From NCBI GenBank assembly GCA_037962975.1, contig CM075675.1:26910501-26974500 (forward strand): DNA of 64,000 nt. The letters run 5' to 3'. A program made the translations under genes and the position numbers. This DNA comes from Clitoria ternatea. Its lineage: Eukaryota; Streptophyta; Magnoliopsida; Fabales; Fabaceae. The notes under the pieces were generated by a model. It was not told the DNA's origin. It saw nothing but the letters and a program-made list of their open reading frames with translations, and did not search any database. How positions within the stretch are numbered: the stretch's first letter is position 1; each line of letters starts with the position of its first letter. Shown piece after piece: positions 46,867 through 57,481 of the stretch.

Positions 46867-49138
46867 CTACGGAGGAGGAATCTGTTCTTCAGCTTTCTGT
46901 GCCTCCTTAGCACCAGGCTCTTGTGCTCCTTCCTTTGGAACCTCTACAGGAGTCTCACCTCCAGGAGCCTCAGCCCTTTCTTCAGAAGAGGGAACCTCGG
47001 ACACAGGAAAGACGTAATCAGGTCCCATGGTTTGACCCTCAGGCAGAGGAGGCAAACCATACAGGGACGTCGTGGGATCTTCGTGACGACCATCCACCAC
47101 TGCGACTAACTTTCCCCCATGGAATTCATAGTACGGATCCATTCCATAAAGATTAAGTTTCGCAGTGGGGTTGCGGTAGAAGACTTGGCGTATGGCTAGG
47201 CCGAAGGACTCTTCAACAGCCCGGCTGCATATGTCAACAGCTTCTTCTCTCTCAGCTTTCACTGTAGCCAATTCTCCCCGCAACTTGGACAGCTCCTCAC
47301 TAGATACTTCGGACTCCGCTTTCCTAGCCTTTAGTCCCTCTATCTCAAGAAGGAGCTTCTTCTCCCTTTGAGACCACTCCTCAGCATCAGCTTTATTTTT
47401 ATCCTGGCTGCTACGGAGTTCTTCCTCCTTCTCTGCCACTTTGCCTTCCAAGTTTTTGAGGTCGCCTTTAAGCTTAAGATTCTCTTTAGTCATCATCTCT
47501 CCGAACTCCTTAGACTTGGTGAGACGATCTTCCATTAACTTTATGGAGGCTTTATCTTTTTCCGAGGAAAGGTTGAGCTCTTCTAATTTGTCACTCAGCT
47601 CTTCAACCTTATCGACGTTGTCAGCCAACTCGCTGACTGAAGAAAGCATTCCAGCGAGTTCGGATAACTGCCACCTTCCGGCCTCACACGCTCCTTTAAT
47701 TTCTTTAGCACTGAGCGTAGGCCGGAGTTTGTACATCGGTGGTGGAAGAGTGGCCGGAGTAGAACCCTCATAGGAGAGGAAGGGGGTGAGAAATGAATTG
47801 GTTGGATAAGAGGTCGGCTTCGCCCCAGAAACCCCGGCAGCAATCCCTTTACCTCCAGAGGTAGCAGCTGCTGCTTCCAAGGTTTCAACAGCCTTATCCT
47901 CCGGAGTTTTGCACTTTTTGGACGGGCCTCCCACTGAGTCATTCTTAATTTTTCTTCTCCTCTCAGAAACTTGAGGATGACCCGTGGCTACATCGGCGGC
48001 AGAGGAACCGCCCTCAACCAACGGAACGTCCCCTTCAGCATCCGAGGTCAATATTATTAATTCAGGACGATCCTTAGTTGAGGGCCTGGGCTTAACCTCG
48101 TTCTCATGAGCAACGGACTTACCCGCCGCCTTGAATTTCTTTATTTTGTCCATCTCTGGAGTTTCTTGTTCTATTTCACCTACATGAACAAACACAAGAT
48201 GTTAGCAACTATAAATATTTTATATACATTTGGTAAAGGAGAAAAGGTGAAATAAAACGAGAAATACGCAAATATTCCTCCCGGACTCCGCTTGAGCTAC
48301 TTAGCAAACGCCTACACGAAAAGACGTGACGACGTGAAGTGTGTGATTCAAGTGCGAACAACACTCTCGACGTATCACGAGACAGATCGGATTGATCAGT
48401 GTAGTACGTGTGGGAGCTCAAGAGAAAGTGTTTGTGTGTCCAACTCAAGGGAAATTTGTCGACACCCTCTTCATCCTTCCAAAATATTGGTTTCCCCTTC
48501 TTGATGGATATGCGAGTGAAATAAGTCTTGAAGGACTTCCCATCGACCTTGGCAGAATCTGTATAAGACTCAAAGTTCACAAAGGAACAGAGAGTCCGAA
48601 GAGTCACCAGACCAACTCCGCCCTGCTTATTTGCCCTTCGAACTACTTAGGTGTAATAGAACAGCATCGCTATAGTTGGCGTGAAATTAAAATGTTCACC
48701 CAAGACCTCCAAAGCTCGGATGAGGCCCCAACCGTTGGGATGGAGTTGGGAGGGCGCACAGTTCAGAAACTTCAAGACGCCCATCTGGAGTTCGGTTAGA
48801 GGGAAACGAACTCCCAGATAATGAAAAATAAAGTCGTACATATATACAGAGCGGTCATTAGGGACGACATGGCATATCCGCTCTGTTGGAAGTGGTGCAT
48901 AAACCCTATACCACTTTTTCATCTCTTCATCCGTACTCAGCGTGAACCTCGGTTGAATCCGGGATCCCTCTTCATCCGCATGACGAGAGGCCAAGTCCTT
49001 AAACTCGCTGGACACCCAACAGAAAGGCCATTTAGCCTGAACCTCCTCCCAATTCAGCCTCGAAGCAACAACGCTATAGAGACCTTCAGTTGTCCTCGAA
49101 ATAGCGCTATTTCCAGAGGTTCCCTCTCCAGTAGCCAT
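46867..49138 (-). pseudogene. aORF-B: LTR-proximal antisense accessory gene of Tat-2
   Basis: Conserved part from ATG 49138 (MATGEGTSG). Upstream the N-terminal head shared with aORF-A and -C is recognisable but broken by stops. The core has YMYDFIFHYLGVRFPLTELQ and QLHPNGWGLIRALEVLGEHF. TAA at 48647-48649 interrupts it just before VVRRANK; a C-to-T change from CAA would explain it. It continues to SWTHKHFLLSSHTYYTD, then an 88-nt intron (48267-48180). The second exon is open for over 430 codons, with a coiled coil, KKCKTPEDK-type basic patches and the end block NLYGMDPYYEFHGGKLVAVV. It matches Tat-1's aORF-A better than it matches aORF-C (for example LPPLPEGQ and CEAGRWQL), so it is the orthologue of aORF-A. 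Confidence 0.82.
48180..48267 (-). other. Intron of aORF-B
   Basis: On the minus strand GTATTTCTCG...TTCATGTAG, 88 nt, phase 1. Exon joining restores a frame aligned with aORF-C across the junction. Confidence 0.8.
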
Positions 49139-49860
49139 TTGGATTTTCTAAATCGAACTCCTTAATCTACGATAAGAAATAAAATGTCGTCAGAAAGTTG
49201 TAATCATTACTCATTGTATTTTAAAAGCATCTACAATCAGAGGACGACTCTGAGAAGGGAAAGGTCACTTTCCACAGTGAGTAAGATCCCCTTTCTGAGC
49301 GACGCGATTCAGTCTTAGGAAGAATCACAAGGATTCTTCCCCATGACTATTAGGGTTGCGGGAAACTGATTCCCCCCCTGGATGAAGCCTACTTTCTTTA
49401 ACTAAGAAGTAGCAAAACAAAACAAGACCAGAGCAACAAGGAAGGAATAGTTACCTCAGATGACAATGATGAATATGAGGAACGAAGAAACCCTCGTAAT
49501 GTAGGCAGCAAACTTCCTTGCAAGATTTCTGTAGAGTTTCGTTGAGAAAACAAAAGCGAGTGAAACCCAGAATCCACTAAGTATTCCTTTTATAGGAAAC
49601 GAAGAGGTTCGATTACCCCCTCTTGAAGTTGTGTCGTTCTCGATAAAACGCATTCGTTCACAAGCGAAACGACACAACCGTTCCAAATTCTTGGGCGCCA
49701 AAATGATAGCGACTCAACGAAGGGCTATCCACTAGGCCTAAAAGTTTTGAAAACTTCAGGCCCATTAAGCCCAAAATGACGGTTAATGAGATTTTCATCT
49801 CAGAAGCAATAATTGCTTGCCCACGTGATTAAAAGCATTAATGTCCAATCATGCAACGCA
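49139..49860 (-). promoter_or_regulatory. Leader and promoter region of aORF-B
   Basis: TATA box CCTATAAAAGGAAT on the minus strand near 49597-49584, similar in wording to that of aORF-A. AGGTAAC (49456-49450) is a possible donor of a leader intron. A conserved upstream block at 49808-49853 has a G-box CACGTG (49822-49827) and CCAATCATG. Confidence 0.6.
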
Positions 49861-50107
49861 ATTCGCGCTTTACAGCCGTTACACGAACTTCAAGAGCTTC
49901 CAATTCCAATAAACTCTTGAAATTCTTGTACAATGAATCTTTGTCTGAATCTGTTGTGACCGCATCGACGGGTCGGATCTATTAATTTTAGAACGGTTCT
50001 TTACGAATGACAACAGATGCTAAGGAACTGTTACACACGTAAGCCTACCGATATTAAGACTTCTCGCAGGTTGAGTAGCTTATGTGAACAACCATTCGGT
50101 CCCTCAC

Positions 50108-50124
50108 ACAAGCTAGGGGACATA
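50108..50124 (+). promoter_or_regulatory. Polypurine tract of Tat-2
   Basis: ACAAGCTAGGGGACATA abuts the 3' LTR; same core as in Tat-1. Confidence 0.8.
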
Positions 50125-50854
50125 TGATCCGGTCTCAATACCGGTATCCGATCTGCTATACATATTTCAACGTCTTTGACAAGACATCTACGTGTAACCG
50201 GTGTCATCGGTATACATCCGAACTGTAATTCCGTATCAGGCGTTCTCCCTATACCGGTTGTTCAGGATAACACCATGACATCGGATAATACACACGTCAC
50301 TGTGCAAAAGACAAGGATTGTTGCTACAGGGATCGATCAATAATTCCCTGCACTACGAGCCAAATTCTGCTCACGGGAATGGTCAACTTGTTCCCTAATC
50401 CTAGTCTACATTCTCTATGCTCAATATAAAATAGCCACTTGACCCAATCATGCAGGTAAGTGCGCAATATAATATTGCTAATGGGAGTTGGTGGTTCCCC
50501 ACCAATGAGTCCTCGTTAATCGAGCCAATCAGGTATATGAACTCACTTCATGATTGAAGTGAGGGATCTTCAGCTCATTTTTTATGACTGATTACTCTCT
50601 GAATACATTCCTGATTTGGAATATAATCACTGACTTGAGCGTCGGAGAATCTTTGCAGGTGACACCACCATCCGCCCACTTCAACGCGTTAGGTCGGTGT
50701 GAAGGATCTCCAGAACGCCCAATCCGCTCTCCTCACTCAAGGACAACGGATACCTACACCGGATACACATACATCCGGTCTTCTATACAGTATTTACATA
50801 CTATTCGTGACTGGACTGAGTCCGGATCTCTAGACCCCGGTTCAGGACAGATCA
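50125..50854 (+). repeat. 3' LTR of Tat-2
   Basis: 730 bp, about five substitutions from 28452-29181. TATA box at 50425-50433. Confidence 0.94.
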
Positions 50855-52473
50855 GTAAACTAATTAGACTTGTACCATCATTCATCAAGTCAATTCCTAG
50901 ACATTCGATTCATACCGAAAAGAGATCCACAATTGTCTATTTCTACACTTTGGGGATATCCGATTTCAGTATGGACAGTCCCTAATGAACTGTTTTGACA
51001 AATCAAATACTTTTCCTGAAGAGCCAAAACTTTAATTCAGACCTCATCAACCTCGTTTCTTGGAAAAACTTATCTAGTTAAATAGGAACCTCTGAATTCA
51101 ACTAAAATATCTTTCCTGTTTTAGGCATAACTTTTTCATATGAGGTCGAAATTAAGAAATTTTAATCTCGGTTTCGTTGTTATGAAAAACCTGACAAACT
51201 CTATTTCTAGCCTCAAACTCTATTTCGTGATCTATCATTAGCAAACTTGAAAAACTCGTTATTTAATCTTGTTAAATTCTTAGAAAAATCATACGAGCTC
51301 AGAATCAGTTCGTTGTAATTTTTCTGTCCTCGTATTAAACCCCTCTACAATTCTCGTGAAGAACCTGAAAGCTAGTTCTTGCTCGATCATCCCCGAAAAG
51401 CGAAAATTTTTAGAGAAATAGTGATTTTCGCAGGAATAGTAACCTCTATAGAAAAACGCGAATATCTCTCTCATACGATGTCGAAATGACTTCATTCTTT
51501 TTTTCATGGTTTCGTATCGAAAAATCCTACAACCTTCGTGAAGAAATGAAAGGCTAATTCCCAACAGATTTTGCGCGGAAGAATTATCTTTCAAAAAAAG
51601 AACTATTACACCAACTCCCATTTTTCTCTGTTTTTGGCGTAACTTTTGCTCCGGGTGTCAGATTTTTGCATACCATATATCGTTTCGAAGAAAAAGAGCC
51701 GATCTACAACTTTCATGTTGGAAATTTTTTCAGATTCTAACCGCAACTATAAGTAACTTTTTGTTTTCTTTTAAAATTAACTATTCAAAACCGGTACCAA
51801 TTAAATTTAGACCCGGTGGCCAGATTTTTCTATAAATATGGCATCACCCCTCTTCAAAAGTTGCACCACTCTTTCTCTCCCACTTCATGCATCCCTTCTC
51901 TTCTTTCTCTCTCTCTCTCTCTCTCTCTCCCTCTATCTCCTCTATTGACACTAAACCACCTCTGTTCTTCACCAAAATCACGTAAAGTCTAACTACGGAG
52001 ACAGATCATCGATTGGAGCTACGGTTTGAAAGTTGGATTCTCTCCCTCTCATCTAGTATAAAAAAAATACGACATCTGAGGTAAGGGGGGTATATTCTCG
52101 GGTATTCTGGGGAAATCTAAGTGAAAGGAAAGGGTTAAGGTACCTTGGGTCCTCACCTTTTCAGGACAGATTCGGTTTTGTTGTGAATTAAATGCCTTAA
52201 TTGTTATATATTTGTTATATATATTTTATGTATATGATTAATTGTCTGTGTTAATTATTATTAATCATGATGATTGAATGATATGATCGGTGTTAAATTG
52301 TGAAAATATATGATCTGTATTGGATTGTAAAAATATTAAGAACCATGGGTGCCTATGTGGATTCCAGTAAGGAAGTTTTGAAAGATAAGATAAACAAGGA
52401 AATAAGGATGGATGATCACCATTTATATCATTATTACTATTATTATGATTAAGATTATAATTATGATTATGAA

Positions 52474-52508
<35 letters not shown>

Positions 52509-53163
52509 TTATTGTTATTATTATTATTATTATTTACTATTAAGCTTAATGGACGGCTCTGCCGCCTTATTCTTAACATTTTATTTTTATGTCATTTATT
52601 TTATTGAATATATTGGCTGGCTCTGCCGCCTTATTCTCTGCATTTATCTTTCCTTTTATTTCCGCTTATCTATATTATAATGGACGGCTCTGCCGCCTTA
52701 TTCTTAACATTTTATTTTTATGTCATTTATTTTATTGAATATATTGGCTGGCTCTGCCGCCTTATTCTCTGCATTTATCTTTCCTTTTATTTTCGCTTAT
52801 CTATATTATAATGGACGGCTCTGCCACCTTATTCTTAACATTTTATTTTTATTTAATTTATGTCATTTATTTTATTGAATATATTGGCTGGCTCTGCCGC
52901 CTTATTCTCTGCATTTATCTTTCCTTTTATTTCCGCTTATCTATATTATAATGGACGGCTTTGCCGCCTTATTCTTAACATTTTATTTTTATTTAATTTA
53001 TGTCATTTATTTTATTGAATATATTGGCTGGCTCTGCCGCCTTATTCTTTGCATTTATCTTTCTTTTTATTTCCGCTTATCTATATTATAATAGACGGCC
53101 CTGCCGCCTTATTCTCTCTATTTATTTTTCCTTTTATTTCATTTTTTTATAACAGACGATGCC

Positions 53164-53238
<75 letters not shown>

Positions 53239-53272
53239 TTGTAACTAATATTATTGTTTAAGTTATGAATAA
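50855..53272 (+). repeat. 3' LTR of Tek-2, segment 2
   Basis: Resumes after Tat-2 with the duplicated GTAAA. It contains the TATA box (51830-51838), CT-rich leader, both ATT microsatellites (the first shorter than in the 5' LTR) and the GGCTCTGCCGCC array. It ends at AATAA, where a solo LTR is inserted. Confidence 0.92.
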
Positions 53273-54010
53273 TGATCCGGTCTCAATACCGATATCCGAT
53301 CTTCTATACATATTTCAACGTCTTTGATAAGACATCTACGTGTAACCGGTGTCATCGGTATACATCCGGACTGTAATTCCGTATCAGGCGTTCTCCCTAT
53401 ACCGGTTATCCAGGATAACACCATGACATCGGATAATACACACGTCACTATGCAAAAGACAAGGATTGTTGCTACAGGGATCGATCAATAATTCCCTGCA
53501 CTACGAGCCAAATTCTGCTCACGGGAATGGTCAACTTGTTCCCTAATCCTAGTCTACATTCTCTACGCTCAATATAAAATAGCCACTTGACCCAATCATG
53601 CAGGTAAGTGCGCAATATAATAATGCTAATGGGAGTTGGTGGTTCCCCACCAACGAGTCCTCGTTAATCGAGCCAATCAGGTATATGAACTAACTTCATG
53701 ATTGAAGTTAGGGATCTTGATCTTCTGGTTCAGCTCTTTACGACTGATTCCTCTCTGAATACATTCCTTACTTGGAATATAATCACTGACTTGAGCGTCG
53801 GAGAATCTTTGCAGGTGACACCACCATTCGCCCACTTCAACGCGTTAGGTCGGTGTGAAGGATCTCCAGAACGCCCAATCCGTTCTCTTCATTCTAGGAT
53901 AACGGATACCTGCATCGGATACACATACATCCGGTCTACTTGACGGTATTGACATACTATTCGTGACTGGCTTGAGATCGGATCCCTTGACCCCGGTCCA
54001 GGACAGATCA
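53273..54010 (+). mobile_element. Solo LTR of the Tat-2 family
   Basis: 738 bp, TGATCCGGTCTCAATACC...CAGGACAGATCA, flanked by AATAA (53268-53272 and 54011-54015). The 5' LTR of Tek-2 shows the uninterrupted site near 22570. It is more diverged from the Tat-2 LTRs than those are from each other. It probably arose by recombination between the two LTRs of a full element. Confidence 0.93.
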
Positions 54011-55104
54011 AATAATGAAATAAGGAACAAACTACTTATTCTTTAAATGAAACATTATTTTAGCCAAGATATAACTGATATATTTTCTTGAATAATAATA
54101 AATAAAATAATAAAAATAATTTACAACGTCTTAAAAACTGGTGGACCTAACAACATGAATATTACGAGGCTGGAATCACATAGATACCTAGGGATCAAAG
54201 TAATGATAAAACTTAAATAATGCACTTTGCATCATGAAAATATTTTTGAAGGAGAAAAATTATTTAGAGCACACACCTGGTACGCTGGAGGACATTCACG
54301 TTCGATCTCCATGAAGATCTTGGGAGTACAACTGGAACGGCAACCCAATGGCATCAGAGTCGCGCCTGATAGCCGGGTGAGACGATGCAATTCTAGTGTA
54401 CTTTGACTAAATGACGGAGTGTAACTATGATCGTAGGGATCCAAGCTCCAAAAATATATAAATCAATAATGAGAACCAATGAGTTCATTCGTACCCTATG
54501 GGAGCTTGGGCGGACCCTGATCGCTCTAGAAAATGGAATGGAGATATTCCAAAGAATGAGAAGAAGAAATGATTTATTGGGCCCACATGCATCATGAGAC
54601 TTAACCAAAGATAAATCATAATAAATTTAACTCATGCATTCCATGACAACATATTTGATTGTTATAATTTTGAACATGTTAATTGTATGATTATGTGATA
54701 TTATCTGTTAACTGAATTATGTCCGCACCGGGTAACCTTCAGGGTCTTGGGTTATACTCACCCTTACTGTTGACAATTTTCAGAGGAATTAGGAAATCAA
54801 GAACCTGAGTATGAAGAACCGCAATATGCTGAACCCACTGAGAATGATCATTAAAAATAGAATATATGTAGTTGAATATTTATGGATGACTGTATTAATA
54901 TTTAAGGGTGCCTGCGTGCCCCAATCTGTTTACAATTACTTACAGTTTGTGAATGACTATGTGATTTATCTACTATTTGCTTCCACTGATCTGCCATTAT
55001 ATCATTAAAAAAAATATTTCACTTTTTCTAAAAACTGTTAACACTCTTAGTTAAATAGGATGATCCTATAGAAGGGTTTGTCTTATCTAACCAAGGGTGT
55101 TACA
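54011..55104 (+). repeat. 3' LTR of Tek-2, segment 3
   Basis: The final part, matching about 22573-23666 of the 5' LTR, ending GGGTGTTACA. An 8-base gap (near 54930) relative to the 5' copy. Confidence 0.92.
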
Positions 55105-55109
55105 AGAAC

Positions 55110-56270
55110 TAGCTGAGGCCACTGGAGCGGGCGACGAGGAGGCCGTCCCAGAGAAGAAGAGGAAAAAGAGGCATCTTGTAAAAAAGGCAGATCAAGAAAA
55201 GCCCTCCTCTGATGACCCTGTGAAGAAGCGTCAGAAGACGGTCGAAGAAACTGGATTGAAGAAGGACAAGGGAAAGAAGCCCGTTCCTGAATCCTCTGCC
55301 CCTTCTTCACAGAATGCTTCAGAACCGGACTCTGGGAATGGTCCTCCTCCGACGTTTGATCCTCCGCGTGACTCCTTCCTTTCTCCTTACTTATGGTTTC
55401 AGGGGTCCATGCCTCCCACTCTTCGAAAGGCAAGGTATTGCCTCCGCCCCTCCCTCGACACTGCTGGGGTCCAAGGTGCTTGTAAGGCCGGGCGTTGGCA
55501 GCTGGATGAACTGTCCGGCCTCCTTGATTCCCTGAGCGAGAAGGCCGATTACATGAAACAGGTTGAAAAACTTGAAGCCGAACTCGCGGTGAAGGAGATA
55601 TGGGCGACCAAGCAAGCTGAAGTTCATAGGGGCGTGGAGTCAGAATTGAAGAAAACCAAGGAGACGCTCCAGAGGAAAACTGAGGAGGCAAGCCAAGTTC
55701 ATTTTGCGAACAAGGCTCTAGAGCGAGAAGTTGCCGACCTCCAGAAACAGAACAAATCCATACCCCTCCTTGAAGAAGAATTACAACTGGAGAAGAAGAG
55801 ATCGGCTAAGCTTGCTGACGATCTCAGAATTATGGAGGACAGTCGCAACAAAGATCTTGGGGAGTGGGAGAGCCTTCGGAAGGAGATGCAAGCCCAAATT
55901 GATGAACTCAAGAAGGGTGGTGCGAGTGCTGGGCCTTTAGAAGAGGATTTTGCCAAGGTTCAAAGAAGATTAGCTGCTGCGAAGGCCAAGGCTGCCAAAG
56001 CCTTGGAGATATACAAAAATGTGGCCTATGAATCCTTCGGCCTGGCCCTTCGTCAAGTTTATTATCGTAGTACATAAGGACGGCTCACACCATGAACCCC
56101 GTGCATCTCTGTACGAACTTCCGCCCCTTCCAGAAGGTCAAAGTATGGAGCCGACAACGTCCACCGCTGCTTCTGGAGCTGAAACGCAGGAAGGCGCCCA
56201 AACTGGAGCAGAGGACAAGATGGAGAAGACAGGAGTGCCCACTGCGGAGGATCAGGCGCCGGCCTCTTAA
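55110..56270 (+). pseudogene. aORF-A, second part
   Basis: Continues the frame cut at 20009. It has a Lys/Arg-rich segment (KKRKKRHLVKK, possible nuclear signal) and a Pro/Ser-rich linker. The conserved CLRPSLDTAGVQGACKAGRW block follows, then about 170 residues of coiled coil and the SFGLALRQVYYR motif. A deletion of about 60-70 bp at about 56070 removes the NLYGMDPYYEF block and shifts the frame. The tail (LYELPPLPEGQSM) is then found in the +1 frame and ends near 56268. The gene is therefore broken by the Tek-2 insertion, at least one frameshift upstream and this deletion. Confidence 0.82.
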
Positions 56271-57147
56271 TTTAAGCTTTATTCATAGCTGTGTACTGGG
56301 ATCAGCTCCAGCTTTAACTACTTTGTAACCTGAATAATTTCCTATTTTGAGAATAAAATTCACTGTTGCTTCTCTTCAACTGCTTGCGTCGAATGTATGA
56401 TTGTTGGATAACTTAGTGCTATACAAAACACTTTATTGTTTTCAATGCTTTGTGAATCCGTTCTGTGTGGTTGCCTAGCTGCTTAAAGCGTACTTATCAC
56501 ACCAGATTAAGATAACAAATTGTAACAAAGAAGCGACAATTAAGTTAAAGCATACCCTGTCCCCAAGTGTAAGTACATTGGGGAGGGAAATTTTATCTCA
56601 AGAATTACCTTTTAACTTCTTAAAAAGATAGAAATGCTCATCTGTCCTCGAAGATGTAGAGCGGGTACGTTAGCGTTCAACCGCTCTGGGGTGGATATTC
56701 CACAATTGAGGACGAACACTGCCTTTGCATTTTGTTATAGCTTTGACCAGGGTAAGCTTTACGCCTTTCTCTTGAGGTTCGGTTTGGTCCTACACCTCAA
56801 GTCTTCACACGGTGTTCGGTTCGATCCTACTAACCGTACTTGGAGTTTGGTGCAATCCTATAATCCAAGCCTTCAACACGGGGTTCGGATCAGGGCTAAT
56901 CCTGAACCTACTGCGCCTGTTACTCGGGGTTCAGCGTGGTTTTCTGTATGAACCAGCCTACTGCGCCCAAGCCTTCGCATGGGGTTCGGTTTGTGGCCTT
57001 GAAAAAAGACCAGCCCTACAACCCATGTTGTCTTTGAATGGGGTTCGGTTTGTGGCCTTGAAAAAGGACCAGCCCTACAACCCATGTTGTCTTCGAATAG
57101 GGTTCGGTTTGTGGCCTTGAAAAAGGACCAGCCCTACAACCCATTCC
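56271..57147 (-). repeat. Spacer and tandem repeats of Tat-1
   Basis: The first part is the probable 3' untranslated region of aORF-A. From about 56970 to 57140 there are three near-identical copies of a unit of about 60 bp (GGGGTTCGGTTTGTGGCCTT, then ACCAGCCCTACAACCCAT). The same phrases occur reverse-complemented in Tat-2 (35215-35370). Confidence 0.8.
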
Positions 57148-57290
57148 ACCTCAAGGAGTTACATCGTCAAAACACATGATGTGTGATTGAGATCATCCGT
57201 CCTGAGGGGTCTTCATCAGTCCCTCGAGGAGTTACATCATCAACTACAGAATTGGTAGTTGAGTTCATCCGTCCTGAGGTGTATGCGTAT
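57148..57290 (-). repeat. Hairpin cluster of Tat-1
   Basis: Two units, reverse-complemented. The better one has inner stem TCAACTAC (57240-57247) / GTAGTTGA (57255-57262) with loop AGAATTG, flanked by GGAGTTACATCA and ATCCGTCC. It lies between the ends of pol and aORF-A, as in Tat-2. Confidence 0.85.
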
Positions 57291-57481
57291 TAAACTACGG
57301 CTATAAATCACAACACATAAGAAAAGTGAGAATGATAGGGCGGTTAAAATGTATTCTCATTAAAATTGAAAGTACATTACATGAAGAGCGTAGTTGGGGT
57401 CATGCCTCGTTAAAACCTTCTTGAGAAAACCCAAAGGGAAAAAACTCAAGTAAGGAAAAAGAGTACACGCCGTCTTACCAA

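Larger units (their letters stand above)
28452..50854 (+). mobile_element. Tat-2: Tat-lineage Ty3/gypsy element with two antisense ORFs
   Basis: The 730-bp LTRs (28452-29181 and 50125-50854) start TGATCC and end AGATCA, flanked by GTAAA (28447-28451 and 50855-50859). Order: LTR; primer site; gag; pol with two RNase H domains; hairpin cluster I; aORF-C (minus); relic purine tract; hairpin cluster II, split by Sire-1; aORF-B (minus); purine tract; LTR. Only about 5 differences separate the LTRs. Without Sire-1 it is about 16.2 kb, longer than Tat-1 because of the extra antisense module. Confidence 0.93.
20010..55104 (+). mobile_element. Tek-2: Tekay-like chromovirus inserted in aORF-A
   Basis: It runs from TGTAACATCCC at 20010 to GGGTGTTACA at 55104, with AGAAC duplicated at 20005-20009 and 55105-55109. 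Parts: 5' LTR 20010-23666; tRNA-iMet primer site; gag 23848-24906; pol to 28272; purine tract; and a 3' LTR in three segments (28313-28451, 50855-53272, 54011-55104) because Tat-2 and a solo LTR landed in it. Removing the inserts gives a 3' LTR of about 3.64 kb against 3.66 kb for the 5' LTR. Confidence 0.93.

Noticed and set aside
36191..49138. aORFs as envelope-like genes
   Set aside because: They run antisense, lack signal peptide and membrane segments, and match the Transposase_28-like pattern instead.
55083..55691. 202-codon minus-strand frame over aORF-A second part
   Set aside because: Shadow frame of aORF-A; the plus frame has the conserved family motifs.
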